Assembly (NCBI GenBank): GCA_002686085.1
Contig: NZAC01000064.1
Location: 1 to 58,042, forward strand
Reading direction: 5' to 3'
Source of the DNA: Roseibacillus sp.
Lineage (GTDB): Bacteria; Verrucomicrobiota; Verrucomicrobiia; Verrucomicrobiales; Akkermansiaceae
Length of the DNA stretch: 58,042 bases
Below the pieces are notes generated by a model. That model was not told where the DNA came from. It ran no database searches and worked only from the letters and a program-made list of their open reading frames with translations. Position numbers and translations under genes: made by a program. Each line of letters starts with the position of its first letter. Position 1 is the first letter of the stretch. This document shows, piece after piece, positions 1 through 6,685 of this stretch.

Positions 1-139
1 CGATATCCATCCCAAGAACCCGGAATCCTCGATCCACAAAACCGAGGACCAAAGGAAGACCCACATAGCCGAGCCCCACGACTCCGATCACTGCCGACTT
101 GTCGGTCACTTTTTGAAATGCTTGTTCTAATTCATTCAT
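1..139 (-). CDS. Nucleotide-sugar dehydrogenase, N-terminal part (cut by window edge)
   Basis: Only the first 46 codons are inside the window. The ATG is at 139. Residues about 16-30 read VIGVVGLGYVGLPL, the Rossmann NAD-binding loop of UDP-sugar 6-dehydrogenases of the WbpA/TviB/Ugd group, which oxidise the C6 of UDP-hexoses to uronic acids with NAD. The spacing and the following hydrophobic GF-V-GMDI stretch fit that family well. It starts 8 bases after the cysN stop and is the last visible gene of the polysaccharide operon that begins near 6480, so a role in supplying a uronic acid precursor is inferred. Which UDP-sugar it uses cannot be told from this fragment. Confidence 0.85.
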   Translation of the reverse strand, partial: MNELEQAFQKVTDKSAVIGVVGLGYVGLPLVLGFVDRGFRVLGMDI

Positions 140-146
140 AGCTTGT

Positions 147-1415
147 TTAAAGAATCATTCCCGCTCCAACGGTTTCATTGCTGCCCGGATCAATTAGAAT
201 AAACGATCCGGTATGCCGGTTCCGGCGATAAGGATCATGCAACAAGGGAGCCGCGGATCTCAGCTTGATGCGGCCTATCTCATTCAGCTCAAAGGAATCT
301 ACCTCTTCCTGCTTGCGCAAGGTATTGATGTCCACCTTGTAGCGAACCTCCTGAACGATCGCCTTGGTTTCCCTCGTGGTGTGCCGAAGGATATATTTCC
401 CTCTAGTTCGCAGGGGCTTTTTGGAAAACCAGCATACCATGGCATCAATATCCTGGCCGACTGCAGGCTGGTTGTTGGGCTTGGCGATCATGTCGCCCCG
501 CGAAAGGTCAATCTCGTCCTCCAGGGTGAGGCACACCGACTGCGGGGCAAACGCTTCCTCCTGCTCACCATCCGCTGAATGAATTCCCTTCACCCGGGTG
601 GTAAATCCGGACGGCATGACAGCAACTTCGTCCCCCGGCTTGAAGACGCCCCCCGCAACCCGCCCTGCGTAACCACGGAAATCATGCCACTGATCACTTT
701 GCGGGCGGATCACCCATTGAACAGGAAAGCGAGGATCAATATGGTTCTCCTCACCCCCGATGTAGACATTTTCAAGATGATAGAGCAGCGACGGGCCCTC
801 ATACCAAGGAGTCTCCCCTGAGCGCTCTACCACATTGGTTCCCTCCAGAGCAGAGATCGGGATCGCTTGAATTCCAATAATGCAATCCAGCCGGGAGGCA
901 AAGGATTCATACTCCCGCACGATGTTCTCGTAGACCTCCTGAGAGTAGTCCACGAGGTCCATTTTGTTCACCGCTAGAACGACGTGCTGGATACGAAGCA
1001 AGTTAGCAATAAAGGAATGCCGTTTGGTCTGCTCGATGATCCCCTTCCGTGCGTCCACAAGAACGATCGCCACATTTGCAGTGGAAGCCCCGGTCACCAT
1101 ATTTCGGGTGTATTGGATATGCCCAGGAGTATCCGCGATGATGAACTTGCGCTTGGGCGTTGCGAAATACCGATAGGCGACATCAATAGTGATGCCCTGC
1201 TCTCGCTCGGCCCGCAGACCATCAGTCAGGAGCGCCAGATTGACATGCTCATCGCCTCGTTTGCGGGAACTCTCCTCAATCGCCTCAAGCTGATCCTCAA
1301 AGATCGATTTTGAATCATGAAGCAAGCGGCCAATCAGTGTCGACTTTCCATCATCGACCGAACCTGCTGTGGTAAATCTCAATAAATCCATCGTTTTTGC
1401 GTGTGTCATGGCCAC
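147..1415 (-). CDS. cysN: Sulfate adenylyltransferase subunit 1 (GTPase)
   Basis: This is the GTPase subunit of ATP sulfurylase; with CysD it makes adenosine 5'-phosphosulfate from ATP and sulfate, driven by GTP hydrolysis. Visible motifs are the P-loop GSVDDGKST (18-26), DTPGH (95-99) and NKMD (150-153), followed by two beta-barrel domains as in EF-Tu-like proteins. At 422 residues it is a little short for the family but complete, without a fused CysC domain; cysC is separate two genes upstream. Starts at residues 4 (MTHAK) and 9 (MDLLRF) are also possible. It follows cysD by about 53 bases and precedes a sugar dehydrogenase by 8 bases, so it is cotranscribed with polysaccharide genes. Confidence 0.95.
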   Translation of the reverse strand: MAMTHAKTMDLLRFTTAGSVDDGKSTLIGRLLHDSKSIFEDQLEAIEESSRKRGDEHVNLALLTDGLRAEREQGITIDVAYRYFATPKRKFIIADTPGHIQYTRNMVTGASTANVAIVLVDARKGIIEQTKRHSFIANLLRIQHVVLAVNKMDLVDYSQEVYENIVREYESFASRLDCIIGIQAIPISALEGTNVVERSGETPWYEGPSLLYHLENVYIGGEENHIDPRFPVQWVIRPQSDQWHDFRGYAGRVAGGVFKPGDEVAVMPSGFTTRVKGIHSADGEQEEAFAPQSVCLTLEDEIDLSRGDMIAKPNNQPAVGQDIDAMVCWFSKKPLRTRGKYILRHTTRETKAIVQEVRYKVDINTLRKQEEVDSFELNEIGRIKLRSAAPLLHDPYRRNRHTGSFILIDPGSNETVGAGMIL

Positions 1416-1468
1416 CCGAATCAGGAGCTCTATCTCCTTTTTCCAGGCAAGACTCTCCCCCGGAGCGA

Positions 1469-2374
1469 TTAAAAGTATCCTTCTTTCTTACGGTCTTCCA
1501 TCGCGGTCTCCGACCTCTTGTCATCCGCTCGATTACCGCGCTCTGTCTGACGGGCTGCTGCCACTTCCTCGATAATCTTCTCCATCGTGTCGGCAGTTGA
1601 CTCCACCGCACCAGTGATGGTGGCATCTCCCATGGTCCGGAAACGGATCATTTTCTGTTCCACCACCTCGCCTTCTCGAGGCTGCACAAATTCAGAGACG
1701 GCAAGAATGGTCCCATTCCGGCAGACCGTTTCACGCTCATGAGCGTAATAGAGACTGGGCAATTGGATGCCTTCTCTCTGCATGTACATCCAAACGTCCA
1801 TCTCGGTAAAATTGGAGAGGGGAAATATCCGGAAATGCTCTCCTTCGTGTTTCCGCCCGTTAAAAAGATTCCACAACTCGGGGCGCTGGTTCTTCGGATC
1901 CCACTGCCCGAAATCATCTCGGTGGGAGAAAAAACGCTCCTTCGCGCGAGCCTTCTCCTCATCGCGGCGTCCTCCACCCAGCGCGGCATCAAATCCATAC
2001 TCTTCGATCGTATCCAGAAGGGTCGTAATCTGCAGGCTGTTCCGGGACGCGTTCGCACTCTTTTCTTCCTCAACTTTCCCCTCGTCAATCGACTTCTGAA
2101 CCGAACCCACAACCAAGCGAGCGCCCAGTTTTTCTACAAAGGCATCCCGATAGTCGAGGGTCTCCTGAAAATTGTGCCCTGTGTCAATGTGCACCAGTGG
2201 AAAGGGCAGTTTGGCTGGCCAGAAGGCCTTACAGGCGAGGTGAGCCATCACGATCGAGTCCTTTCCTCCGGAAAAAAGGAGGGCAGGATTTTCAAATTGG
2301 CTCGCCGTTTCTCTCAGCACGAAAATGGATTCGGCTTCAAGCTGGTCGAGGTGGCTTAGTTGGTAGTCAGGCAT
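1469..2374 (-). CDS. cysD: Sulfate adenylyltransferase subunit 2
   Basis: This is the catalytic PP-loop subunit of ATP sulfurylase that adenylylates sulfate. The PP-loop SGGKDS is at residues 35-40 and an HIDTGHNF segment follows, as in the family; the protein is 301 residues, the normal length. The start ATG at 2374 is chosen over an upstream in-frame codon because the protein then begins MPDYQLSHLDQLEAES, like other CysD proteins, and because it overlaps the cysC stop by 8 bases, which suggests translational coupling. No sulfite or PAPS reductase genes are seen nearby, so the product may be meant for sulfation rather than cysteine synthesis (inference). Confidence 0.95.
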   Translation of the reverse strand: MPDYQLSHLDQLEAESIFVLRETASQFENPALLFSGGKDSIVMAHLACKAFWPAKLPFPLVHIDTGHNFQETLDYRDAFVEKLGARLVVGSVQKSIDEGKVEEEKSANASRNSLQITTLLDTIEEYGFDAALGGGRRDEEKARAKERFFSHRDDFGQWDPKNQRPELWNLFNGRKHEGEHFRIFPLSNFTEMDVWMYMQREGIQLPSLYYAHERETVCRNGTILAVSEFVQPREGEVVEQKMIRFRTMGDATITGAVESTADTMEKIIEEVAAARQTERGNRADDKRSETAMEDRKKEGYF

Positions 2375-2987
2375 GAGACTCTCCGGTGTGCCTTGCGGAA
2401 CGCGCAGCGAGGTAGTTGAGAAGGATCTGTGCGCAGGCCTCTGCGCTCTGAGAATTTGTATCAAGGGTCAATTCCGCTTCACTCTGAGGCTCCTCGAACC
2501 CGCTATCCTTGCCGGTGAAGTCTGCAATACCTCCTGCACTGGCCTTGGCGTAGAGGCCCTTGGGATCGCGCTGCGCGCAGGTCGCGTAATCTGCTTTTAC
2601 GAATACCTCCACAAAATCGCTCCCGATGATCTCTCTTGCGATAGATCGCAGGGACCCACGCGGGGTGATCGCGGCGACGATGGTGATGATTCCGGCCTCG
2701 GAAAAGAGCCGAGCGACCTCTGCATTACGACGAATGTTTTCCGCCCGGTCCTCATCAGAAAAACCAAGGTCCGCATTCAGTCGGGAACGGAGGTTATCGC
2801 CATCGAGTATTACGGTGAAGCGACCCGCCTGATTCAACTCGCGCTCGACAATGTTCGCGATGGTTGACTTGCCTGATCCCGAAAGCCCATAAAACCATAA
2901 CACGATCCCCTTCTGCCCCAGCAATTGCTCCTTGTCCTCTCTTTTGAGAAACCGGTGGAACTCGGTATGAATATTGGTCTCAGGCAT
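2367..2987 (-). CDS. cysC: Adenylyl-sulfate kinase
   Basis: It phosphorylates APS at the 3' position to give PAPS, the universal sulfate donor for sulfotransferases. The Walker A motif GLSGSGKST is at 34-42, DGDN follows near 77, and the RDPKGLY and FTGKDS segments are typical of the family. The length of 206 residues is normal. The end overlaps the cysD start by 8 bases. Gene order cysC-cysD-cysN inside a polysaccharide operon, next to a DUF2061 gene, points to PAPS production for sulfating an exported polymer; this job is inferred from context, while the reaction is well established for the family. Confidence 0.95.
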   Translation of the reverse strand: MPETNIHTEFHRFLKREDKEQLLGQKGIVLWFYGLSGSGKSTIANIVERELNQAGRFTVILDGDNLRSRLNADLGFSDEDRAENIRRNAEVARLFSEAGIITIVAAITPRGSLRSIAREIIGSDFVEVFVKADYATCAQRDPKGLYAKASAGGIADFTGKDSGFEEPQSEAELTLDTNSQSAEACAQILLNYLAARSARHTGESHA

Positions 2988-3002
2988 CGCTTATGCAGGA
3001 GG

Positions 3003-3230
3003 TTAGGAGTGCGCCGCCGGGGAGCGCGGAAAGATCTGCCATGCCCGTTCGTGGAGATAATAGACAAGAAACTTGGCTAGAAACTCAATCCCCCCGATCG
3101 CGAGGGCAGGCTTGATATCTCGATATACGGCCCACGCAATCAGGATGGTGGTCGCGGTAGCCAGAATTCTCCAGCTTACCGCCTTGAGAAGGCTTCGCCT
3201 CCTCGATTCCCTTACAGTTTCCGTCATCAT
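3003..3230 (-). CDS. DUF2061 small membrane protein
   Basis: The 75-residue protein begins MMTETVRESRRRSLLKAVSWR and has two probable membrane segments (about residues 20-36 and 42-58), ending in a YYLHERAW stretch. This is the DUF2061 pattern; members are often found beside or fused to sulfate-activation genes, but their function is not known. It lies 2 bases after the wecG-like gene and 15 bases before cysC, so it belongs to the same transcript. A helper role in sulfate activation or transport is a guess from neighbourhood only. Confidence 0.8.
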   Translation of the reverse strand: MMTETVRESRRRSLLKAVSWRILATATTILIAWAVYRDIKPALAIGGIEFLAKFLVYYLHERAWQIFPRSPAAHS

Positions 3231-3232
3231 GA

Positions 3233-4111
3233 CTACTTCTCTATCGGATGGTTCTTGAGCCCCATCAGCTGGGGAAGAATGGAAAGCAGGAAGGCCGTAT
3301 TGTTGAAGGCGTAGCGTCGCCAGAGGCGGCGCGGCTCACACGCAAGGCGAAATAACCACTCCAGACCGCATCTTTGCATCAGGCTGGGGGCCTGCCGGAC
3401 CCTGCCCGTATGAAAATCAAACGCCGCACCCACTCCGAATAATATGAGCCCGTGATCCCACCCCTCACAGAGGTCTGGATTTCGACTCAACAGGTCATGC
3501 ATGAAGCGCTCCTGTTTCGGAGTACTCAACCCCACCCAGAGGAAATGGGGCCTCCTTTCCTTGAGTAGCCTCACCAGTTCCTTTTCTTCCGCATTGGTCA
3601 GAGGACGAAAGGGGGGGCAGCAGGTACCAGTCACCTCCGTCCCGGGAAATTGTTCCACCATCCGTTCCGCAAGTTCTTCCGCTACTCCCTCGTTACCACC
3701 CCAGAAATAATGTGTTCGCCCGGTCGCAGCCGTCGCCTGAACAACCTCCAGCATCAGATCAGGGCCATAGACTCGTTCCACCTCCGATTGGCCATTCCAT
3801 TTCGCGACCCAGACCATAGGCATCCCATCGGGAGTAGAGAGATAGGAACGGTTATGAATGCGCCTGAGTTCTGGGTCGCGGCTAGACTCCATTACGCCAT
3901 GCACTCCTGAAACCGTGACATAGCCGGCGAAGCCCGGCTTGGCAGCACCCTCGAGCACCTGCTCGAGGGCAGTGTTCATATTGAGGGCACTGATGCCAAC
4001 GCCAAGAACGTTGACACGCGGAACCTCACTGGGACTCGCTTCGCTCACGGACTTTTCCTGGCCAAGGCCTGAATTAATCAACCACGATTTCGCCCCTCTT
4101 CCGGCGCTCAT
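3233..4111 (-). CDS. WecG/TagA/CpsF family glycosyltransferase
   Basis: GT26-type glycosyltransferase, which transfers a sugar (ManNAc or a uronic acid derivative in known members) onto a lipid-linked intermediate at the cytoplasmic face of the membrane. Conserved stretches seen are TPDGMPMVW, YFWGGNEG, VGLSTPKQERF and GVGAAFDFHTGRVRQAP, the last two being the family hallmark. The start is uncertain: ATG at 4111 overlaps the epimerase gene by 38 bases, while a TTG at 4081 would overlap it by only 8 bases and has an AGAGGGG stretch upstream. It sits between the GDP-mannose epimerase and DUF2061 genes in the polysaccharide operon. Confidence 0.88.
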   Translation of the reverse strand: MSAGRGAKSWLINSGLGQEKSVSEASPSEVPRVNVLGVGISALNMNTALEQVLEGAAKPGFAGYVTVSGVHGVMESSRDPELRRIHNRSYLSTPDGMPMVWVAKWNGQSEVERVYGPDLMLEVVQATAATGRTHYFWGGNEGVAEELAERMVEQFPGTEVTGTCCPPFRPLTNAEEKELVRLLKERRPHFLWVGLSTPKQERFMHDLLSRNPDLCEGWDHGLILFGVGAAFDFHTGRVRQAPSLMQRCGLEWLFRLACEPRRLWRRYAFNNTAFLLSILPQLMGLKNHPIEK

Positions 4112-5078
4112 ACTGTTCCTCAATCCAACGGTAGGTCTTTTCCAAGCCGGTGGCGAGATTGACTTCCGGCTCCCATCCAAGAGTGCTTTGAATGAGGGCA
4201 TTATCAGAGTTTCGACCCCTTACCCCCTGCGGTTTACTCAAGTCATAGTTCCGCTTGAGGGTAATCCCGGCGATCCCCTCAATGATATCGAGGAGTCCAT
4301 TAATAGACACCAGCTCGGCTCGCCCAAGATTCAACGGATCCGTGTAACTGGATTCCATCAACCTCGCCATCCCGCTGAGACAATCATCGATATACATGAA
4401 TGATCTGGTTTGCTCACCGTCACCCCAGATCTCAATGTCGTGATTACCCGTATCGACGGCCTCAATGACCTTCCGGCAAAGAGCCGCCGGAGCCTTCTCT
4501 CGACCTCCCGTCCACGTTCCGAAAGGCCCATACACATTATGAAAACGAAACACCCGGACATTACTTCCAAAATCCTCGCGGAAGTTCTGACACATCCGCT
4601 CGGAAAACAGTTTTTCCCACCCGTAGCCATCCTCAGGTTGTGCCGGATAGGCATCTGATTCCTTTAGGGCCATTACGTCTGCATCGTCCTGCCGGTAGTC
4701 CGGGTAGACACATGCACTGCTCGCATAGAAAAAGCCTTTGACCCCCTGATCACGAGCCGCCATCAGGAGATGGGTATTGATCAGAACGCTGATCATGCAC
4801 AGGGCGCGGTTGAACTCGATGAAGCCCATCCCACCCATGTTACAGGCGAGATTGTAGACCTCATCGCATCCCTCCATCACTGTGTAGCAGGCTTCTTTTT
4901 CCTCGAGGTTGACTACGTGGTTTTGCGCGCCTTCATGGACTTGATACCACTTGTCCAGTTGTTTGACGTCGGCCACGACCACTTCGTGCCCTTGGGCGAG
5001 AAGGGAACCCGCAAGGTGCCCGCCTATGAAGCCTCCCCCTCCAGCGACTAGAATTTTTTTTGGTTGGTTTTGGGACAT
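4074..5078 (-). CDS. GDP-mannose 3,5-epimerase-like NAD-dependent epimerase
   Basis: An extended short-chain dehydrogenase of 334 residues. The NAD loop GGGGFIGGH is at 13-21, the catalytic YGWEK at 152-156. Cys123 in YASSACVYP and Lys195 in GGREKAP sit at the same spacing as Cys145 and Lys217, the epimerising acid/base pair of Arabidopsis GDP-mannose 3,5-epimerase (constant offset of 22, also for the YxxxK pair), and GVRGRNSDN near 285-293 matches as well. The enzyme should therefore convert GDP-D-mannose to GDP-L-galactose and/or GDP-L-gulose. It is the first structural gene after the leader at 5079-5419. Homology to the plant enzyme is judged from motifs remembered, not from an alignment run. 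Confidence 0.85.
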   Translation of the reverse strand: MSQNQPKKILVAGGGGFIGGHLAGSLLAQGHEVVVADVKQLDKWYQVHEGAQNHVVNLEEKEACYTVMEGCDEVYNLACNMGGMGFIEFNRALCMISVLINTHLLMAARDQGVKGFFYASSACVYPDYRQDDADVMALKESDAYPAQPEDGYGWEKLFSERMCQNFREDFGSNVRVFRFHNVYGPFGTWTGGREKAPAALCRKVIEAVDTGNHDIEIWGDGEQTRSFMYIDDCLSGMARLMESSYTDPLNLGRAELVSINGLLDIIEGIAGITLKRNYDLSKPQGVRGRNSDNALIQSTLGWEPEVNLATGLEKTYRWIEEQYERRKRGEIVVD

Positions 5079-5419
5079 GTTGTTTTCTTGGTTTGAGCTA
5101 AGAGCGAATCGGCTCAGGGTTAGCCTTGGTCGCTAAGGAATGAATTCGAATTGAGGCAATAGATCACCACATCGGGCAAAAAGGCCCCCAAATCAGATTT
5201 GATGTGAGTAATCTGTGGATAAGCTGATATTGGCCAGATCGCTTCCCAAGCTGCCGCCCTTGGTCATCTGGCGGAATGTTCCGTCAAGACCTGCATCGCA
5301 CTCCGGAGGCGGTGTGAATAAGCTTCTCAACTTCCGCTTGATATGGTCGAAAAACACAAAATCTGAGCAATGTTCAAGAAAAAATGAACTGATTCATTAA
5401 AAAATGAACTTATAAAAAA
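5079..5419 (-). promoter_or_regulatory. Leader region of the polysaccharide operon
   Basis: This 341-base stretch without a gene separates the NusG-like gene from the epimerase gene; all are on the minus strand. Its promoter-distal part is AT-rich and carries two copies of TTCA-N8-TGAA (5373-5388 and 5393-5408). Further on, minus-strand positions 5263-5246 form a 5-bp hairpin (CCAAG/CTTGG) whose loop is GGCGGCAG, close to the ops/JUMPstart core used by RfaH. No ORF with a ribosome site was found. Its proposed role is an antitermination or repression zone (inference). Confidence 0.5.
5372..5409. promoter_or_regulatory. Two tandem inverted-repeat operator candidates
   Basis: Site A at 5373-5388 and site B at 5393-5408 both read TTCA, eight A/T-rich bases, TGAA. 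Their centres are 20 bp apart, two helical turns, so two dimers could bind the same DNA face. Site A extends to GTTCA-N8-TGAAC; site B has an A in place of the first G. The same arrangement recurs at 6511-6526 in front of the GbsR-like gene. The likely ligand is that regulator (inference). Confidence 0.6.
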
Positions 5420-5980
5420 TTATGGTCCTGTCTCGTCGGTGCGTAGTGAGCCCTTTCTAGGCAGGAGAAGTGAATAGAGGTCCACATCAACTGGCTGAGC
5501 CTGACCGAGAAACTCGATGAAAATCCGGACCCTCTCTTCCGCCGGCCGGACCTCGAGAACTGTTCCGGTCATTCCCCGCAGGGGGCCGTCGGCCAGCTCC
5601 ACCTGATCACCCGGCTCCGCGATTGGCTGAAGGGTAAGAACTTCTCCCTGATTCTCCTCTCTGGCCAGCTCTGCTCTCAGTTCCTCGATAAAATCCGGGG
5701 CCACCACAGGAACGCTTTCCCCGAAACGAAGAATCCCGCTTACACCAGCTGCGTAGCTGACGGCCCGATGCTTCTCCTCGAGTCTAAAACGAGCAAGGAG
5801 GTAGCCCGGAAACAATGGTTCCATCCACCAGATTTTTCCGCGGCGCGTCACTTTCTTGTAGCGGAGACGAGGACAAACAACCTCCACCCCGCCAATCGCC
5901 CTGAGAGAGGCTGCTGCGATGTGCTCCCGCTTGGGCTGCGCTCGCAAGCAATACCACGCTGCACCCTCAGTCTCTCTCAT
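5420..5980 (-). CDS. NusG paralogue, RfaH/UpxY-like transcription antiterminator
   Basis: A 186-residue specialised NusG protein. Residues about 8-105 are the NGN domain (WYCLRAQPKREHIAA near the start and EPLFPGYLLARF in the middle) and about 120-150 a KOW motif (GDQVELADGPLRGMTGTV). Proteins of this kind bind elongating RNA polymerase and let it pass terminators in long polysaccharide operons. The ATG at 5980 is preferred because it lies 5 bases after the regulator stop with GGGGA as ribosome site. Being the second gene of a polysaccharide operon fits an UpxY/RfaH role; housekeeping NusG would sit with secE and rplK, which are absent here. Confidence 0.88.
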   Translation of the reverse strand: MRETEGAAWYCLRAQPKREHIAAASLRAIGGVEVVCPRLRYKKVTRRGKIWWMEPLFPGYLLARFRLEEKHRAVSYAAGVSGILRFGESVPVVAPDFIEELRAELAREENQGEVLTLQPIAEPGDQVELADGPLRGMTGTVLEVRPAEERVRIFIEFLGQAQPVDVDLYSLLLPRKGSLRTDETGP

Positions 5981-5985
5981 TGCTG

Positions 5986-6480
5986 CTATTCCCCAAGGAC
6001 TCTCTGAATCAGGGGCAGGACAAGCTTGGCCTGCTTTAACCACCGTTCCAACTTCTTCACTCTTTCGTCATAAAATGCCTGCTTGGCTCCGTCCACCTCC
6101 TTCGCGACCTCCGCCTCCAAGGCCTTCAGGCGATCTTTTCCACTCTCCATGTGCGGCCGCATTTGCTCCCGGATGAAGCCCCCTACCAGCTTCTTCAGCT
6201 CGATATCCGCTTCGTAATACGTCCGGCGGACATCAGGTCCCTCCACTTCCTTGATTGCGCCCAAGGTCCTGAGAAATTTGAGCCCCTGACTGACAGAGCC
6301 CTTAGAAATGTTGAGACGCACCACGAGATCGTCCATGGCCAGGGGTTCGGCCGAGACAAACAGCAATCCGTAGATTTCCCCTACTGATCGAGGCAAACCT
6401 GCCACCCGAACTCCATCGGCAAAGAGAGAAACTACCTGTCGTTCAATTTCCACAAGGGTGTTGGGCTTAGCGTCGGACAC
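5986..6480 (-). CDS. GbsR/MarR-family transcriptional regulator
   Basis: A 164-residue DNA-binding protein. Residues about 27-95 form the winged helix (GLPRSVGEIYGLLFVS, then DDLVVRLNISKGSVSQGLKFL as the recognition part); the rest is charged and helical, probably for dimer formation. GbsR-type regulators control osmoprotectant or envelope operons in other bacteria. The start is GTG at 6480, supported by GAGG seven bases upstream. A TTCA-N8-TGAA repeat 31-46 bases upstream of the start suggests autoregulation. It heads the polysaccharide operon, and the same repeat in the leader suggests that it controls that operon (inference). Confidence 0.85.
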   Translation of the reverse strand: MSDAKPNTLVEIERQVVSLFADGVRVAGLPRSVGEIYGLLFVSAEPLAMDDLVVRLNISKGSVSQGLKFLRTLGAIKEVEGPDVRRTYYEADIELKKLVGGFIREQMRPHMESGKDRLKALEAEVAKEVDGAKQAFYDERVKKLERWLKQAKLVLPLIQRVLGE

Positions 6481-6509
6481 AGGCCCACCTCAACACATGA
6501 AATTCGACT

Positions 6510-6527
6510 GTTCAATTTTTAATGAAC
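6510..6527. promoter_or_regulatory. Inverted repeat at the GbsR-like gene promoter
   Basis: The 18-base palindrome reads GTTCA, eight A/T bases, TGAAC. On the minus strand its left arm contains TTGAAC, which resembles a -35 box, so binding could block transcription of the regulator gene. It matches the two sites in the operon leader, with the same 8-base spacer. Confidence 0.6.
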
Positions 6528-6685
6528 TGACAGTGCAGCAACGGTAAACGCTATATCGCCAAATAGAAGGTAACCTAAAACCATGCCGCTCGTACCGGGA
6601 CCTTATAATTTATAAATATTTAATGTAAAAATAAGTCGACTTTTCTGATTTTTTATAAAAAGTTAGCTCTCTTTCTCGATCATCA

